Assembly (NCBI RefSeq): GCF_000813845.1
Contig: NZ_JWTB01000033.1
Span: 34,405 to 98,404 of the forward strand
Source of the DNA: Pseudarthrobacter phenanthrenivorans
Lineage (GTDB): Bacteria; Actinomycetota; Actinomycetes; Actinomycetales; Micrococcaceae
Length of the DNA stretch: 64,000 bases
Reading direction: 5' to 3'
The notes under the pieces: generated by a model
Told to the model about the DNA's origin: nothing
Seen by the model: the letters and a program-made list of their open reading frames with translations, nothing else
Databases searched by the model: none
Shown here: positions 31,703 to 40,422 of the stretch, piece by piece
Layout of the letters: each line of letters opens with the position of its first letter
How positions within the stretch are numbered: position 1 is the first letter of the stretch
Translations under genes and position numbers: made by a program

Positions 31703-34203
31703 CGATGGCACCGGCCCGGCCTGCCGACGCCGGGCAACACACGCCCCTGCCGCCGGAGCCTGACTCGGGCCGCCTGCGGTGGGGAGCCTACCCGTGGGCC
31801 ATGGCGGCAGCCATCGCCGTGGCCGTCTGCGGGGCGGCACTGTCCCTGAATGGCGTTCTGCGCGGCTGGAACTGGTACTGGCCGGCGTTGACCACAGTAC
31901 TGGTGGTGGCGTTCACCCTGGCGGCCCTCCGGTCCGTCCGGGCCCATCCCCTGCTGGTCACGGCGGCCGGATTCCTTGCACTTGGCGGCGTGCTGACGCT
32001 CACCTTCTTCCGCAGTTCAAGTTTCCTTTGGGTCTTCCCCACCGGTTCCACTTTCGCAGACCTGGACCGCCTGATCAGGCGGGCAAGTGAAACCGTGCTC
32101 GGGGAAACTGCCCCGGTGGCACCCAATGCCGGCATCGTCATGGTGGTCTGCGCCGTGCTTGGCCTGGCCGTCATCCTGGTTGATGCACTGGCGGTTCCCC
32201 TTGCCATGCCGGCCGCCGCCGGTACGGGCCTGCTGGCGCTGCTGGTGGTCCCGGCCATGATCAAGCCGCAGAGCGCTGGCGTCCTGAGCTTCGTGGCCAC
32301 CGCGGGCGGATACCTTCTGATCCTCGCCTGCAGCCAATGGTTTGCCCCCGATGGCAGGCTCCAGGGCGGCTCCGCCCGGAGCCCCGGGCTGCTCCGCCGT
32401 GCCGCACTGACCGGTGCGGTGGCCCTGGCTGCCACCCTGGTGCTGCCACTGGCCATCCCCGGCTTTGACCATGGCACCTTCCCGCAGGGATCACGGATCA
32501 ATCCGTGGGGCACCACCACCGGCCTGAATCCCATGATCACCCTCGGCAACAGCCTCCGCACCCCTGACGGGAGCGGCCGGATCACCTACGCCACCACGTC
32601 CCCGGCGCCCCTCTACCTGCGCTCGGTGACGGTGGACAGTTTCGACGGCGACTCATGGGGACCGGATGACCGGGCAGCATCGCGCATGCCCCTGGACGGG
32701 CGGATCGATCCGGGCTACGCCGTCCTGACCGACGAGCAGGTGCGGCTGGTCACGGCCATCGACGCCGGATCCTTCACCAGCCCCTACCTGCCTGTCCCCT
32801 ATGCACCCGAGACAGTGCGTGGACTCGGCGGACAATGGACCTTCGATCCCGCCACGCTGAGCATCAAAGGCACCGACACCACCACCCGGCGGCAGGAGTA
32901 CACGGTGACCTCGGCGGTGCCCAAACTAACCGCGGCGCTGCTGGCCCAGTCCTCTGCACCCGTGCGGGGCATCCCGGACGTCTTCACCAGGGTCCCGGGC
33001 AACGTCCCGGACATCGTCAAAAATACCGCCCAGACCGTGGCCGGGACCGGCACGCCGTACCAAAAGGCCATGGCCATCCAGAAGTACCTGCGTTCTTCCG
33101 AGTTCACGTACTCCCTGCAGTCGCCGGTGCAGGGCGGCTACGACGGAAACGGGCTCTCTGTCCTGGCCGACTTCCTGCAGCAAAAGAGCGGCTACTGCAT
33201 CCATTACGCCTCGGCCATGGCGGTGATGGCCAGGCTGGAGGGAATCCCGAGCAGGATCGCCGTAGGATATGCCCCAGGCAGGCTGACGGGGGCCACCGTC
33301 ACGGTCTTCGGCCAAGGGGCCCTGCCGGAGTACGAGGCAGATGCCCGTGATGCCCACGCGTGGCCGGAATTGTATTTCCAGGGGCTGGGCTGGGTGCCCT
33401 TCGAGCCAACCCCGTCACGGGGTGTGGTCCCGGATTACGCTACCGAGGCATCCGTCCAGTCCGTTCCCGATTCCCTGGGCAACAATGACGGCCTCATCCC
33501 CGATGCCGCCCCGGTTCCCAGTGCGTCCCCCAGTGCCACCGCACCGGCAGTTCCCGGTGCCGGCAGCGGCAGCAGCAGCGACGGCGCCCAGTACATGCCC
33601 TGGATTCTTGGCGGCGCCGGGGCAGCAGGGCTGGTGCTGCTGGCGGCTGCCCCGCACCTGGCCCGCGCGGGCATCCGGTCGCGCCGGCTGCGCCCGCGGC
33701 GTCCGGACCAGTCCGTCCCGCTGGCGTGGAGCGAGTTGAGGGACCTTGGCACGGATTATGGGGTACCGGCCGGAGACAGCGAAACCCCGCGGGCCTACTC
33801 GGCCCGGTTCAGGGGCCAGCTGCTCGGCGAGGCCGGAGGCATGGACCGTGAGGCGCATGAAGCCGTTATCACCCTGACCGCGGCCTTCGAGCAGTACAGG
33901 TACGGCCGGCCCGCAAACGGGCATACCGCGGGCACCGCACGCCCATCCGGCAGGCCCGGACAGGACTTTGCGCCGGGAATCGCGGCAGTGGAAGCCTCCC
34001 TCCAGGCAAATGCCACCCTTCCCCGGCGGTTGGCGGCAGCCTGGCTTCCGCCGTCCGTGACGCGCCGGCTTGGACTGCTGGCCAGGCTTCCGTTCAGCGC
34101 GGCCCGCACGGGAATCCGGAAGGCCACGAACATCGCTGCGCGCTTCCGGCCGCGCCCACCGCAACGAAGGCACGACGGCGGCCGCAGGGCGGCAGGGCAT
34201 TAA
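31699..34203 (+). CDS. TgpA-type transglutaminase-like membrane protein (DUF3488 plus transglutaminase core)
   Basis: An 834-residue protein. Five to six N-terminal membrane helices (DUF3488) are followed by an extracytoplasmic transglutaminase-like cysteine protease fold: GYCIHYASAMAVMARLEGIP holds the catalytic cysteine, DAHAWPELYFQGLGWVPFEP the histidine and the TPS end. A further helix (about PWILGGAGAAGLVLLAAAPH) precedes a cytoplasmic DUF4129-like tail. Members of this family act at the envelope. The ATG overlaps the DUF58 stop. The terminator at 34203-34248 closes the operon. Confidence 0.93.
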   Translation: MTMAPARPADAGQHTPLPPEPDSGRLRWGAYPWAMAAAIAVAVCGAALSLNGVLRGWNWYWPALTTVLVVAFTLAALRSVRAHPLLVTAAGFLALGGVLTLTFFRSSSFLWVFPTGSTFADLDRLIRRASETVLGETAPVAPNAGIVMVVCAVLGLAVILVDALAVPLAMPAAAGTGLLALLVVPAMIKPQSAGVLSFVATAGGYLLILACSQWFAPDGRLQGGSARSPGLLRRAALTGAVALAATLVLPLAIPGFDHGTFPQGSRINPWGTTTGLNPMITLGNSLRTPDGSGRITYATTSPAPLYLRSVTVDSFDGDSWGPDDRAASRMPLDGRIDPGYAVLTDEQVRLVTAIDAGSFTSPYLPVPYAPETVRGLGGQWTFDPATLSIKGTDTTTRRQEYTVTSAVPKLTAALLAQSSAPVRGIPDVFTRVPGNVPDIVKNTAQTVAGTGTPYQKAMAIQKYLRSSEFTYSLQSPVQGGYDGNGLSVLADFLQQKSGYCIHYASAMAVMARLEGIPSRIAVGYAPGRLTGATVTVFGQGALPEYEADARDAHAWPELYFQGLGWVPFEPTPSRGVVPDYATEASVQSVPDSLGNNDGLIPDAAPVPSASPSATAPAVPGAGSGSSSDGAQYMPWILGGAGAAGLVLLAAAPHLARAGIRSRRLRPRRPDQSVPLAWSELRDLGTDYGVPAGDSETPRAYSARFRGQLLGEAGGMDREAHEAVITLTAAFEQYRYGRPANGHTAGTARPSGRPGQDFAPGIAAVEASLQANATLPRRLAAAWLPPSVTRRLGLLARLPFSAARTGIRKATNIAARFRPRPPQRRHDGGRRAAGH

Positions 34204-34248
34204 ACCCACACGTGCCGGCCGGGGAAGCCCGGCCGGCACGTGTGGGTT
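34203..34248. terminator. Bidirectional terminator with perfect 21-bp stem
   Basis: The arms at 34203-34223 and 34228-34248 are exact complements around a GAAG tetraloop, with AA/TT at the base. It begins at the transglutaminase stop codon and lies 26 bases past the minus-strand gabD stop, serving both. Confidence 0.92.
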
Positions 34249-34273
34249 GCTGTCTGTTTGGAGACCGCCGGTA

Positions 34274-35773
34274 CTAGCCGGCGTAGGGGTCGGCGATGCC
34301 GATGTACTGCGTGTAGAGGTATTCCTCGATGCCTTCCAGGCCGCCTTCGCGTCCCAGGCCGGACTGCTTCACGCCGCCGAAGGGAGCGGCAGCGTTGGAG
34401 ATGACACCGGCGTTCAGGCCGAGCATGCCGGTTTCCAGGCGCTCGCCCATCCGGATGCCGCGGTTGATGTCCTTGGTGAAGACATAGGCCACCAGGCCGT
34501 ATTCGGTGTTGTTGGCCAGCCGTACGGCGTCGTCCTCGGTGCTGAACGTGATGATCGGGGCAACGGGGCCGAAGATTTCCTCGGAGAGGATGCGGGTCCC
34601 CTCCGAGACGCCGGAAAGGATGGTGGGCTGGTAGAAGTAGCCCGGTCCCTCCACGGGGCCGCCGCCAACTACGGCCTTGGCGCCGGATGCCACGGCATCG
34701 GACACCAGCTCGTGGACCTTGTCCCGGCTCTTGGCGTCGATCAGGGGGCCCACCTTCGACTCAGGCTCGGTGCCGCGGGCGGTGGTCATTTCCTTCATCT
34801 TCGCGGCGAACTTCTCCGCGAACTCGGCGGCGACGGATTCGTGCACGATGAAGCGGTTGGCAGCAGTGCAGGCCTCGCCCATGTTCCGCAGTTTGGCGGC
34901 CATGGCGCCGGTGACGGCAGCGTCCAGGTCGGCGTCCTCGAAGACCAGGAACGGGGCATTGCCACCCAGTTCCATCGAGGTGCGCAGCACAGTCTCAGAG
35001 GCATCGGCGAGCAAGCGCCGTCCCACCTCGGTGGAACCGGTGAAGGACAACTTACGCAGGCGCGAATCCTTGATCAGCGGCCCTGTGGTGGCACCCGCGG
35101 TGGAGGTGGGGATAACGTTGAGGACACCGGCGGGGAGCCCGGCCTCCTGCATGACGGCAGCAAACAGCTGGGACGTCAGGGGCGTCAGGTTTGCCGACTT
35201 CAGCACCATGGTGCAGCCCGCTGCGACGGCGGGGGCGATCTTGCGGGTAGCCATCGCCAGCGGGAAGTTCCACGGGGTGATCAGCAGGCAAGGGCCCACC
35301 GGCTTCTTGGTCACCAGGAGGCGGGACTTGCCGTCCGGGGAGACGGAGTAGCGGCCGAAGGCCCGCACGGCTTCCTCGGAGAACCAGCGCAGGAACTCGG
35401 CACCGTAGGTCACTTCTCCGCGGGCCTCGGCCAGCGGCTTGCCCATTTCCAGGGTCATCAGCAGGGCGAAGTCCTCGGCCCGTTCAGTCACCAGGTCGAA
35501 GGCCCGGCGCAGGATCTCGCCGCGTTCCCGCGGCGGAACCTTTGCCCAGGATTCCTGGGCCGCTGCGGCGGCGTCCAGGGCCGCGGCACCATCCTCCGGG
35601 CCGGCGTCGGCAATGCTCAGCAGCACCTTCCCGGTGGCGGGATCCTCGACGTCGAACGTCTTGCCTGAAGCGGCCTCCCGCCACTCACCATTGATCAGCA
35701 GTCCGGTGGGAACAGAGGCCAAAAGCCTGGTTTCACGTTCGGCGGTTACGGCCGGCTGTGCAGTGACAGTCAC
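34274..35773 (-). CDS. gabD: NAD(P)+-dependent succinate-semialdehyde dehydrogenase
   Basis: Oxidises succinic semialdehyde to succinate, the last step of GABA use. The 499-residue aldehyde dehydrogenase has the cofactor segment LLITPWNFPLAMATRKIAPA, SFTGSTEVGRRL, the general-base glutamate in MELGGNAPFLVFEDADLD, and the catalytic cysteine in MGEACTAANRFI. This pattern matches GabD-type SSADHs, though substrate range cannot be proven from sequence. The start is GTG 35773, 7 bases behind GAGGGAG; the frame runs on to 35836 without a better start. No gabT or gabP is adjacent. A promoter and a 16-bp palindrome lie upstream. Confidence 0.9.
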   Translation of the reverse strand: MTVTAQPAVTAERETRLLASVPTGLLINGEWREAASGKTFDVEDPATGKVLLSIADAGPEDGAAALDAAAAAQESWAKVPPRERGEILRRAFDLVTERAEDFALLMTLEMGKPLAEARGEVTYGAEFLRWFSEEAVRAFGRYSVSPDGKSRLLVTKKPVGPCLLITPWNFPLAMATRKIAPAVAAGCTMVLKSANLTPLTSQLFAAVMQEAGLPAGVLNVIPTSTAGATTGPLIKDSRLRKLSFTGSTEVGRRLLADASETVLRTSMELGGNAPFLVFEDADLDAAVTGAMAAKLRNMGEACTAANRFIVHESVAAEFAEKFAAKMKEMTTARGTEPESKVGPLIDAKSRDKVHELVSDAVASGAKAVVGGGPVEGPGYFYQPTILSGVSEGTRILSEEIFGPVAPIITFSTEDDAVRLANNTEYGLVAYVFTKDINRGIRMGERLETGMLGLNAGVISNAAAPFGGVKQSGLGREGGLEGIEEYLYTQYIGIADPYAG

Positions 35774-35853
35774 AATGACTCCCTCGTCAGTAGGGTTGTG
35801 GCAGCCCGTTGCCGCGGCCGGAGTGACCGGGATCATGGGGCTGATTAACAGCC

Positions 35854-35929
35854 AGACTACTGCCGGGCACTCCCCCGGTCTACGCCCGCACGCACTGCGG
35901 AATCACCGCTTTGCTGTGCAGCTGCACAG
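35854..35929 (-). promoter_or_regulatory. Candidate gabD promoter and upstream operator
   Basis: On the minus strand, TAGACC (35877-35882) and TAGTCT (35854-35859) are separated by 17 bases, an acceptable sigma-70-type pair. Upstream is the perfect 16-bp palindrome CTGTGCAGCTGCACAG (35914-35929), around position -70, suited to an activator or a repressor of an inducible catabolic gene. Confidence 0.4.
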
Positions 35930-35954
35930 GGCTGGAATGCGGTGCGGCAACCCG

Positions 35955-36830
35955 CTAACGGGCGGCCAGGACCGCAGAGTACAGCTCCCGCTTGCTCACC
36001 CGGGCATCCTCCGCGACGGCGGCGACGGCTTCCTTCAACCGGATGCCCTGTGCCACCAGCTCATTGACTGCCGCCACGTGGTCCTCCGGGGTGCCGGGAG
36101 CCTGCTCGGGGGCACCCCCGGCCACCACGGCGATCTCGCCGCGCACCTCCGTGCCCTCCGCCCACTGCAGGAGTTCGTCCACGGTGCCGCGGATGACTTC
36201 CTCGTAGGTCTTGGTCAGTTCCCGGCATACGGCGATGGGGCGGTCCGGTCCGAATTTCTCCCGGAGGGCCCGCAGCATGGCCTCCAGCCGGTGCGGCGCC
36301 TCGAAGAACACCATGGTGCGGCGCTCCCCCGCCAGGTCCGCCAGCCGGGAAGCCCGCTCACCGGCCTTGCGGGGCAGGAACCCCTCGAAGCAGAACCGGT
36401 CCGTGGGCAGGCCGGAAAGCGCGAGTGCCGTCAGGACCGCGGAGGGACCGGGAACCGCCGTGACGGGAAGGCCCGCCGCGATGGCGCCTTCAACGAGCCG
36501 GAAGCCGGGGTCGGACACCGCCGGCATCCCGGCATCGGTCACCATGAGGAGGGTGCTGCCCGCCCGCACCTGGTCCAGGAGTTCCGCAGTCCTGGTGGCC
36601 TCGTTGTGCTCGTGGTAGCTGATGACGCGCCCTGTAACGGCAACTCCGAGGCTTTGGACCAGGCGGTGGAGGCGGCGGGTGTCCTCCGCGGCAACGATGT
36701 CGGCTGTGCCGAGCAGTTCCACCAGCCGGGCGGAGGCGTCACCGGTGTTGCCGATGGGTGTGGCGGCCAGGACGATCCTCCCCGCGGTCGACGGGCCGGC
36801 TTCGGAAAGGGTGCTGGGGTTCGGATCCAC
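35955..36830 (-). CDS. rsmI: 16S rRNA (cytidine1402-2'-O)-methyltransferase
   Basis: Methylates the ribose of C1402 in the ribosomal P site. The 291-residue tetrapyrrole-methylase-type enzyme shows VLAATPIGNTGDASARLVE at the N terminus, AAEDTRRLHRL, SYHEHNEATR, VTDAGMPAVSDPGFRLV, and AVPGPSAVLTALALSGLPTD. The GTG start at 36830 sits behind TGGGAG. It is divergent from the protein mannosyltransferase gene with 45 bases between, the same pairing as M. tuberculosis Rv1003/Rv1002c. Confidence 0.96.
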   Translation of the reverse strand: MDPNPSTLSEAGPSTAGRIVLAATPIGNTGDASARLVELLGTADIVAAEDTRRLHRLVQSLGVAVTGRVISYHEHNEATRTAELLDQVRAGSTLLMVTDAGMPAVSDPGFRLVEGAIAAGLPVTAVPGPSAVLTALALSGLPTDRFCFEGFLPRKAGERASRLADLAGERRTMVFFEAPHRLEAMLRALREKFGPDRPIAVCRELTKTYEEVIRGTVDELLQWAEGTEVRGEIAVVAGGAPEQAPGTPEDHVAAVNELVAQGIRLKEAVAAVAEDARVSKRELYSAVLAAR

Positions 36831-36875
36831 CTCCCAAGCCTACTGCGGCCTGGTCTTCCAGCCGCAAAAGGTAGC

Positions 36876-38525
36876 ATGGGGCTCGTGACGCAGACCTCGA
36901 CGCGGCCCGCGCGGCCCTGGATCAGCCGGCCGGATGAGGCCTTCACGTTCGAGGCCCTGCGTGCACGGCTCATCGGTCCCGGCCCCGCCTGGCGGGACTA
37001 TCCGCCGTCGCTTCGGCTCTGGTTCATCCTGGTCCCCGTCCTGACGGCAGTGGCCGGGGGTCTCCTGCGGTTCATCCGCCTCGAGGTGCCGCACAAGCTC
37101 GTATTCGACGAGACGTACTACGTCAAGGATGCCTATTCGTACCTGATCAGCGGCTATGAACGCAGTTGGCCGGACAAAGCCAATGATGCCTTCAATGCCG
37201 GCAATCCCGACGTCCTGCTGGCCACTCCCGAATACGTGGTCCACCCGCCGGTGGGCAAATGGATGATCGCGGCGGGCATGTGGCTTTTCGGGCCCGAAAA
37301 TCCATTTGGCTGGCGCTTCGCGGCGGCGCTCACCGGTACCCTTACCGTTCTCCTGGTCGCGCTGATCGCCCTGAAACTGTTCCGTTCCCTGCCGCTGGCC
37401 GGCGCCGCCGGCCTGCTTCTGGCCATCGACGGCCACCACCTGGTGATGTCCCGGACATCGCTGCTGGACATCTTCCTCACGTTCTGGATCCTTGCCGCCT
37501 TCGGCGCACTCCTGATGGACCGCGACGACGGGCGGCGGCGGCTGGCCGCCCGCTTGGCGCACGCCGCGGCGGCCAACGGCGGGCAACCGCCGGCCGGCGC
37601 GCTGCTGGCCGGCCCGTGGTTGGGCCTGCGGTGGTGGCGGGTGGCTGCGGGCGTCTGCCTGGGCCTGGCCGTGGGAACCAAATGGTCCGGCCTGTTCTTC
37701 CTCGCCGCATTCGGCCTCCTCACCGTGCTGTGGGACCTCAACGCGCGCCGGGTGGCAGGGATCCAGGGCTGGATCAGCGGCGGCATTATCCGCGACGGCA
37801 TCCCCGCGTTCCTCAGCATGGTCCCGGTGGCGGGGATGGTCTATTCCGCCACCTGGACCGGCTGGTTCCTGTCGGACGACGCCTACTACCGCCATTGGGC
37901 CGAGAGCAACCCCTCCGCGGAATGGGGATGGCTTCCCGATTCCGTCCGGTCCCTGGCCCACTACCACCTGGAAGCGTACAAGTTCCACCAGGGCCTCAGT
38001 TCGGAGCACCCCTACCAGGCCAGCGCATGGAGCTGGCTGGTGATGGGCCGGCCCACGTCGTTCTTCTACGAATCCCCGCAGCAGGGCACCCCGGGCTGTG
38101 CAGTGGAAAAGTGCACCTCGGCCATCCTGTCCGTGGGGAACCCGCTGATATGGTGGGCGGCCGCCATTGCGCTGGTGGTCCTGCTGTTCTGGTGGGTGGG
38201 ACGACGGGACTGGCGTGCCGGGGCGGTGCTGGCGGGCGTCGCCGCCGGCTACCTGCCGTGGTTCATGTACCCGGAACGGACCATGTTCTACTTCTACGCG
38301 GTATCTTTCGAGCCGTTCCTGGTGCTGGCCCTGGTGTATTGCCTGGGGCTGGTCCTGGGCAGGGCCGGCGACCCGCCCTGGCGCCGGCGCTCGGGACTGT
38401 ACCTGGTGGTCCTGTTCCTGGCCGCGGCCGCCCTTTTGTCGGCGTTTTTCTACCCGATCTGGACCGCCGAAGTGATCCCCTACGTCGACTGGAAAGTCCG
38501 GATGTGGATGCCGTCCTGGATCTAG
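36876..38525 (+). CDS. pmt: Dolichyl(polyprenyl)-phosphate-mannose-protein mannosyltransferase
   Basis: An integral membrane GT39 enzyme that moves mannose from polyprenyl-phosphomannose to serine/threonine of exported proteins during Sec translocation. A 549-residue protein with about ten helices. The first extracytoplasmic loop carries the acidic catalytic motif (LVFDETYYVKDAYSY), followed by HPPVGKWMIAAGMWLFG and DGHHLVMSRTSLLDIFLTFW. A C-terminal PMT_4TMC block ends the protein. The ATG at 36876 follows AAAAGG; GTG 36885 is an alternative. Orthologous in position to Rv1002c. Confidence 0.95.
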   Translation: MGLVTQTSTRPARPWISRPDEAFTFEALRARLIGPGPAWRDYPPSLRLWFILVPVLTAVAGGLLRFIRLEVPHKLVFDETYYVKDAYSYLISGYERSWPDKANDAFNAGNPDVLLATPEYVVHPPVGKWMIAAGMWLFGPENPFGWRFAAALTGTLTVLLVALIALKLFRSLPLAGAAGLLLAIDGHHLVMSRTSLLDIFLTFWILAAFGALLMDRDDGRRRLAARLAHAAAANGGQPPAGALLAGPWLGLRWWRVAAGVCLGLAVGTKWSGLFFLAAFGLLTVLWDLNARRVAGIQGWISGGIIRDGIPAFLSMVPVAGMVYSATWTGWFLSDDAYYRHWAESNPSAEWGWLPDSVRSLAHYHLEAYKFHQGLSSEHPYQASAWSWLVMGRPTSFFYESPQQGTPGCAVEKCTSAILSVGNPLIWWAAAIALVVLLFWWVGRRDWRAGAVLAGVAAGYLPWFMYPERTMFYFYAVSFEPFLVLALVYCLGLVLGRAGDPPWRRRSGLYLVVLFLAAAALLSAFFYPIWTAEVIPYVDWKVRMWMPSWI

Positions 38526-38554
38526 GGCAGGATGGCAACAGATACCTGAAGGAG

Positions 38555-38577
38555 CCGCTGCCGCGGCGTGGCAGCGG
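38555..38577 (+). terminator. Short hairpin between pmt and fadD
   Basis: CCGCTGCC (38555-38562) and GGCAGCGG (38570-38577) with a 7-base loop, 30 bases past the pmt stop. There is no T-run; it may equally be a leader stem of the downstream acyl-CoA ligase. Confidence 0.4.
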
Positions 38578-38592
38578 AAACGGAGACCTGTT

Positions 38593-40422
38593 GTGAGAGA
38601 AGCGAGCACGGAACTGCTGGTGGAGCTGGACGCCAACAGCAACGTGACTGACCTGCTGCTGGAGCAGCACGCCGCCAACCCAACCCGCGCCCTGTACCGG
38701 CGGAAGGGACCCAACGGCTGGGTGGACGTGCCCGTGCAAAAATTCCTCCAGGACGTCAGCGCGCTTGCCAAGGGGCTCATCGCCGGCGGCCTGGAGCCCG
38801 GTGACACCGTGGCCGTTATGTCCCCCACCTCCTACGAGTGGACCCTGGTGGACTTCGCCATCTGGTTCGCCGGCGGCGTCACGGTACCCATCTACGAAAC
38901 GTCCTCCCCCAGCCAGGTGGAGTGGATCCTCCTGGACGCTGGAGTGCGCCGCGTCTTCGCCGGCGACCGGGCAACAGTGCAGCTGGTCACCAACGTCGTG
39001 GCCGGCTCCGCCGAGCTCAGCGACCGCCTGGTCAACGTGGTGCGGATGGATTACGACGGCGAGGCCCCGGACCTTGCCAGCCTCGCCGCTGCGGGCGCCG
39101 GGGTCAGCGACGCGGAGTTGGAGCGCCAGCGCAGCCGCGCCGGCCTGGCCGACCTCGCCTCGCTTGTCTACACCTCCGGCACCACGGGCAAGCCGAAGGG
39201 CTGTGAGATCACCCATGGGAACTTTGCCCTGGTGGCCAAGAACATCGTGGCGTTCCTGCCCGAGATACTGCAGGAGGGTCCGTCCCGCACCTTGATGTTC
39301 CTGCCCCTTGCCCACGTGCTGGCCCGGGCTGTCCAGGTGGTGTGCATGGCCGCCGGTGCAACGCTCGGCCATACGCCCGGGGCCGCCCAGCTGCTCGAGG
39401 ACCTGGGGACGTTCCGGCCCACGTTCCTGCTGGTGGTGCCGCGCATCTTTGAGAAAGTCAGGGCAACCGCGGCGCACAAGGCAGCTGTGGCAGGCAAGGG
39501 CAGGCTCTTCGAGGCTGCAGCAGCAGCCGCCATCGACTACTCGCGGGAACAGGACCGGCAAAGCCGCGGAGAAGGCCCGGGCCCGGGGCTGTTCAGCCGG
39601 ATGCGGCATGGAGTCTATGACCGGTTGGTCTATCCGCGGCTGCGCCAGGCGCTCGGCGGCGAGGTTGGGTACACCGTTTCCGGGGCCAGTCCCCTTGCCT
39701 CCGAGGACGCGCATTTCTTCCGCGGCGCCGGCATTCCCGTCCTCGAGGGTTACGGGCTGACCGAAACGACGGCGCCGTGCACGGCCAACACACCGTCACG
39801 CACCAAAGTGGGAACGGTGGGCATACCTGTCCCGGGCACCACCATCCGGGTCGCGGAGGACGGCGAAATCCTGGTCAAGGGAATCGGCGTCTTCAGGGGC
39901 TACCACCGTAACCCTGCAGCGCAGGCGGAGGCCTTCGTGGACGGCTTCTTCCGGACGGGCGACCTGGGCGAGCTGGACAAGGACGGCTTCCTGACGGTCA
40001 CGGGCCGGAAGAAGGACCTCCTGGTGACCGCCGGCGGCAAGAACGTGGCACCGGGGCCACTGGAGGAGAAAATCCGCGCCCACCAGCTGGTGGCCCACGC
40101 CGTGGTGGTGGGCGACGGCAAGCCCTTCGTGTCAGCGCTGCTGACCCTGGATCCGGAAGGCGTGGCCAACTGGCGCTCGGAGCGCGGCCTGCCGCCGGTC
40201 CCACTTAGTGACGCGATGGACGACCCCCAGGTGCTGGCGGCGCTGCAGGAGGCCGTGGACCTGGCCAACCAGACGGTGTCCAAGGCCGAGTCGATCCGGA
40301 GTTTCAAGCTCCTGGACGCGGAGTTCACCGTGGAGTCCGGTCACCTGACGCCTTCCCTGAAACTGAAGCGGTCCGACGTCGTAAAGGAGTTCCAGGCGGA
40401 GATCGCCGAACTTTACGGCTGA
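38593..40422 (+). CDS. fadD: Long-chain acyl-CoA synthetase (AMP-forming)
   Basis: Activates fatty acids to acyl-CoA through an acyl-adenylate. The 609-residue ANL-superfamily enzyme has the P-loop LVYTSGTTGKPKGCEITHGN, FLPLAHVLARAVQV, the A5-type motif LEGYGLTETTAPC, the ATP-site aspartate in FFRTGDLGELDKDGFL, and the hinge GRKKDLLVTAGGKNVAP. This is the FACL/FadD15-like group. The start is GTG 38593 behind GGAG. Its last 10 bases overlap the end of the convergent TIGR01906 gene. Confidence 0.94.
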   Translation: MREASTELLVELDANSNVTDLLLEQHAANPTRALYRRKGPNGWVDVPVQKFLQDVSALAKGLIAGGLEPGDTVAVMSPTSYEWTLVDFAIWFAGGVTVPIYETSSPSQVEWILLDAGVRRVFAGDRATVQLVTNVVAGSAELSDRLVNVVRMDYDGEAPDLASLAAAGAGVSDAELERQRSRAGLADLASLVYTSGTTGKPKGCEITHGNFALVAKNIVAFLPEILQEGPSRTLMFLPLAHVLARAVQVVCMAAGATLGHTPGAAQLLEDLGTFRPTFLLVVPRIFEKVRATAAHKAAVAGKGRLFEAAAAAAIDYSREQDRQSRGEGPGPGLFSRMRHGVYDRLVYPRLRQALGGEVGYTVSGASPLASEDAHFFRGAGIPVLEGYGLTETTAPCTANTPSRTKVGTVGIPVPGTTIRVAEDGEILVKGIGVFRGYHRNPAAQAEAFVDGFFRTGDLGELDKDGFLTVTGRKKDLLVTAGGKNVAPGPLEEKIRAHQLVAHAVVVGDGKPFVSALLTLDPEGVANWRSERGLPPVPLSDAMDDPQVLAALQEAVDLANQTVSKAESIRSFKLLDAEFTVESGHLTPSLKLKRSDVVKEFQAEIAELYG

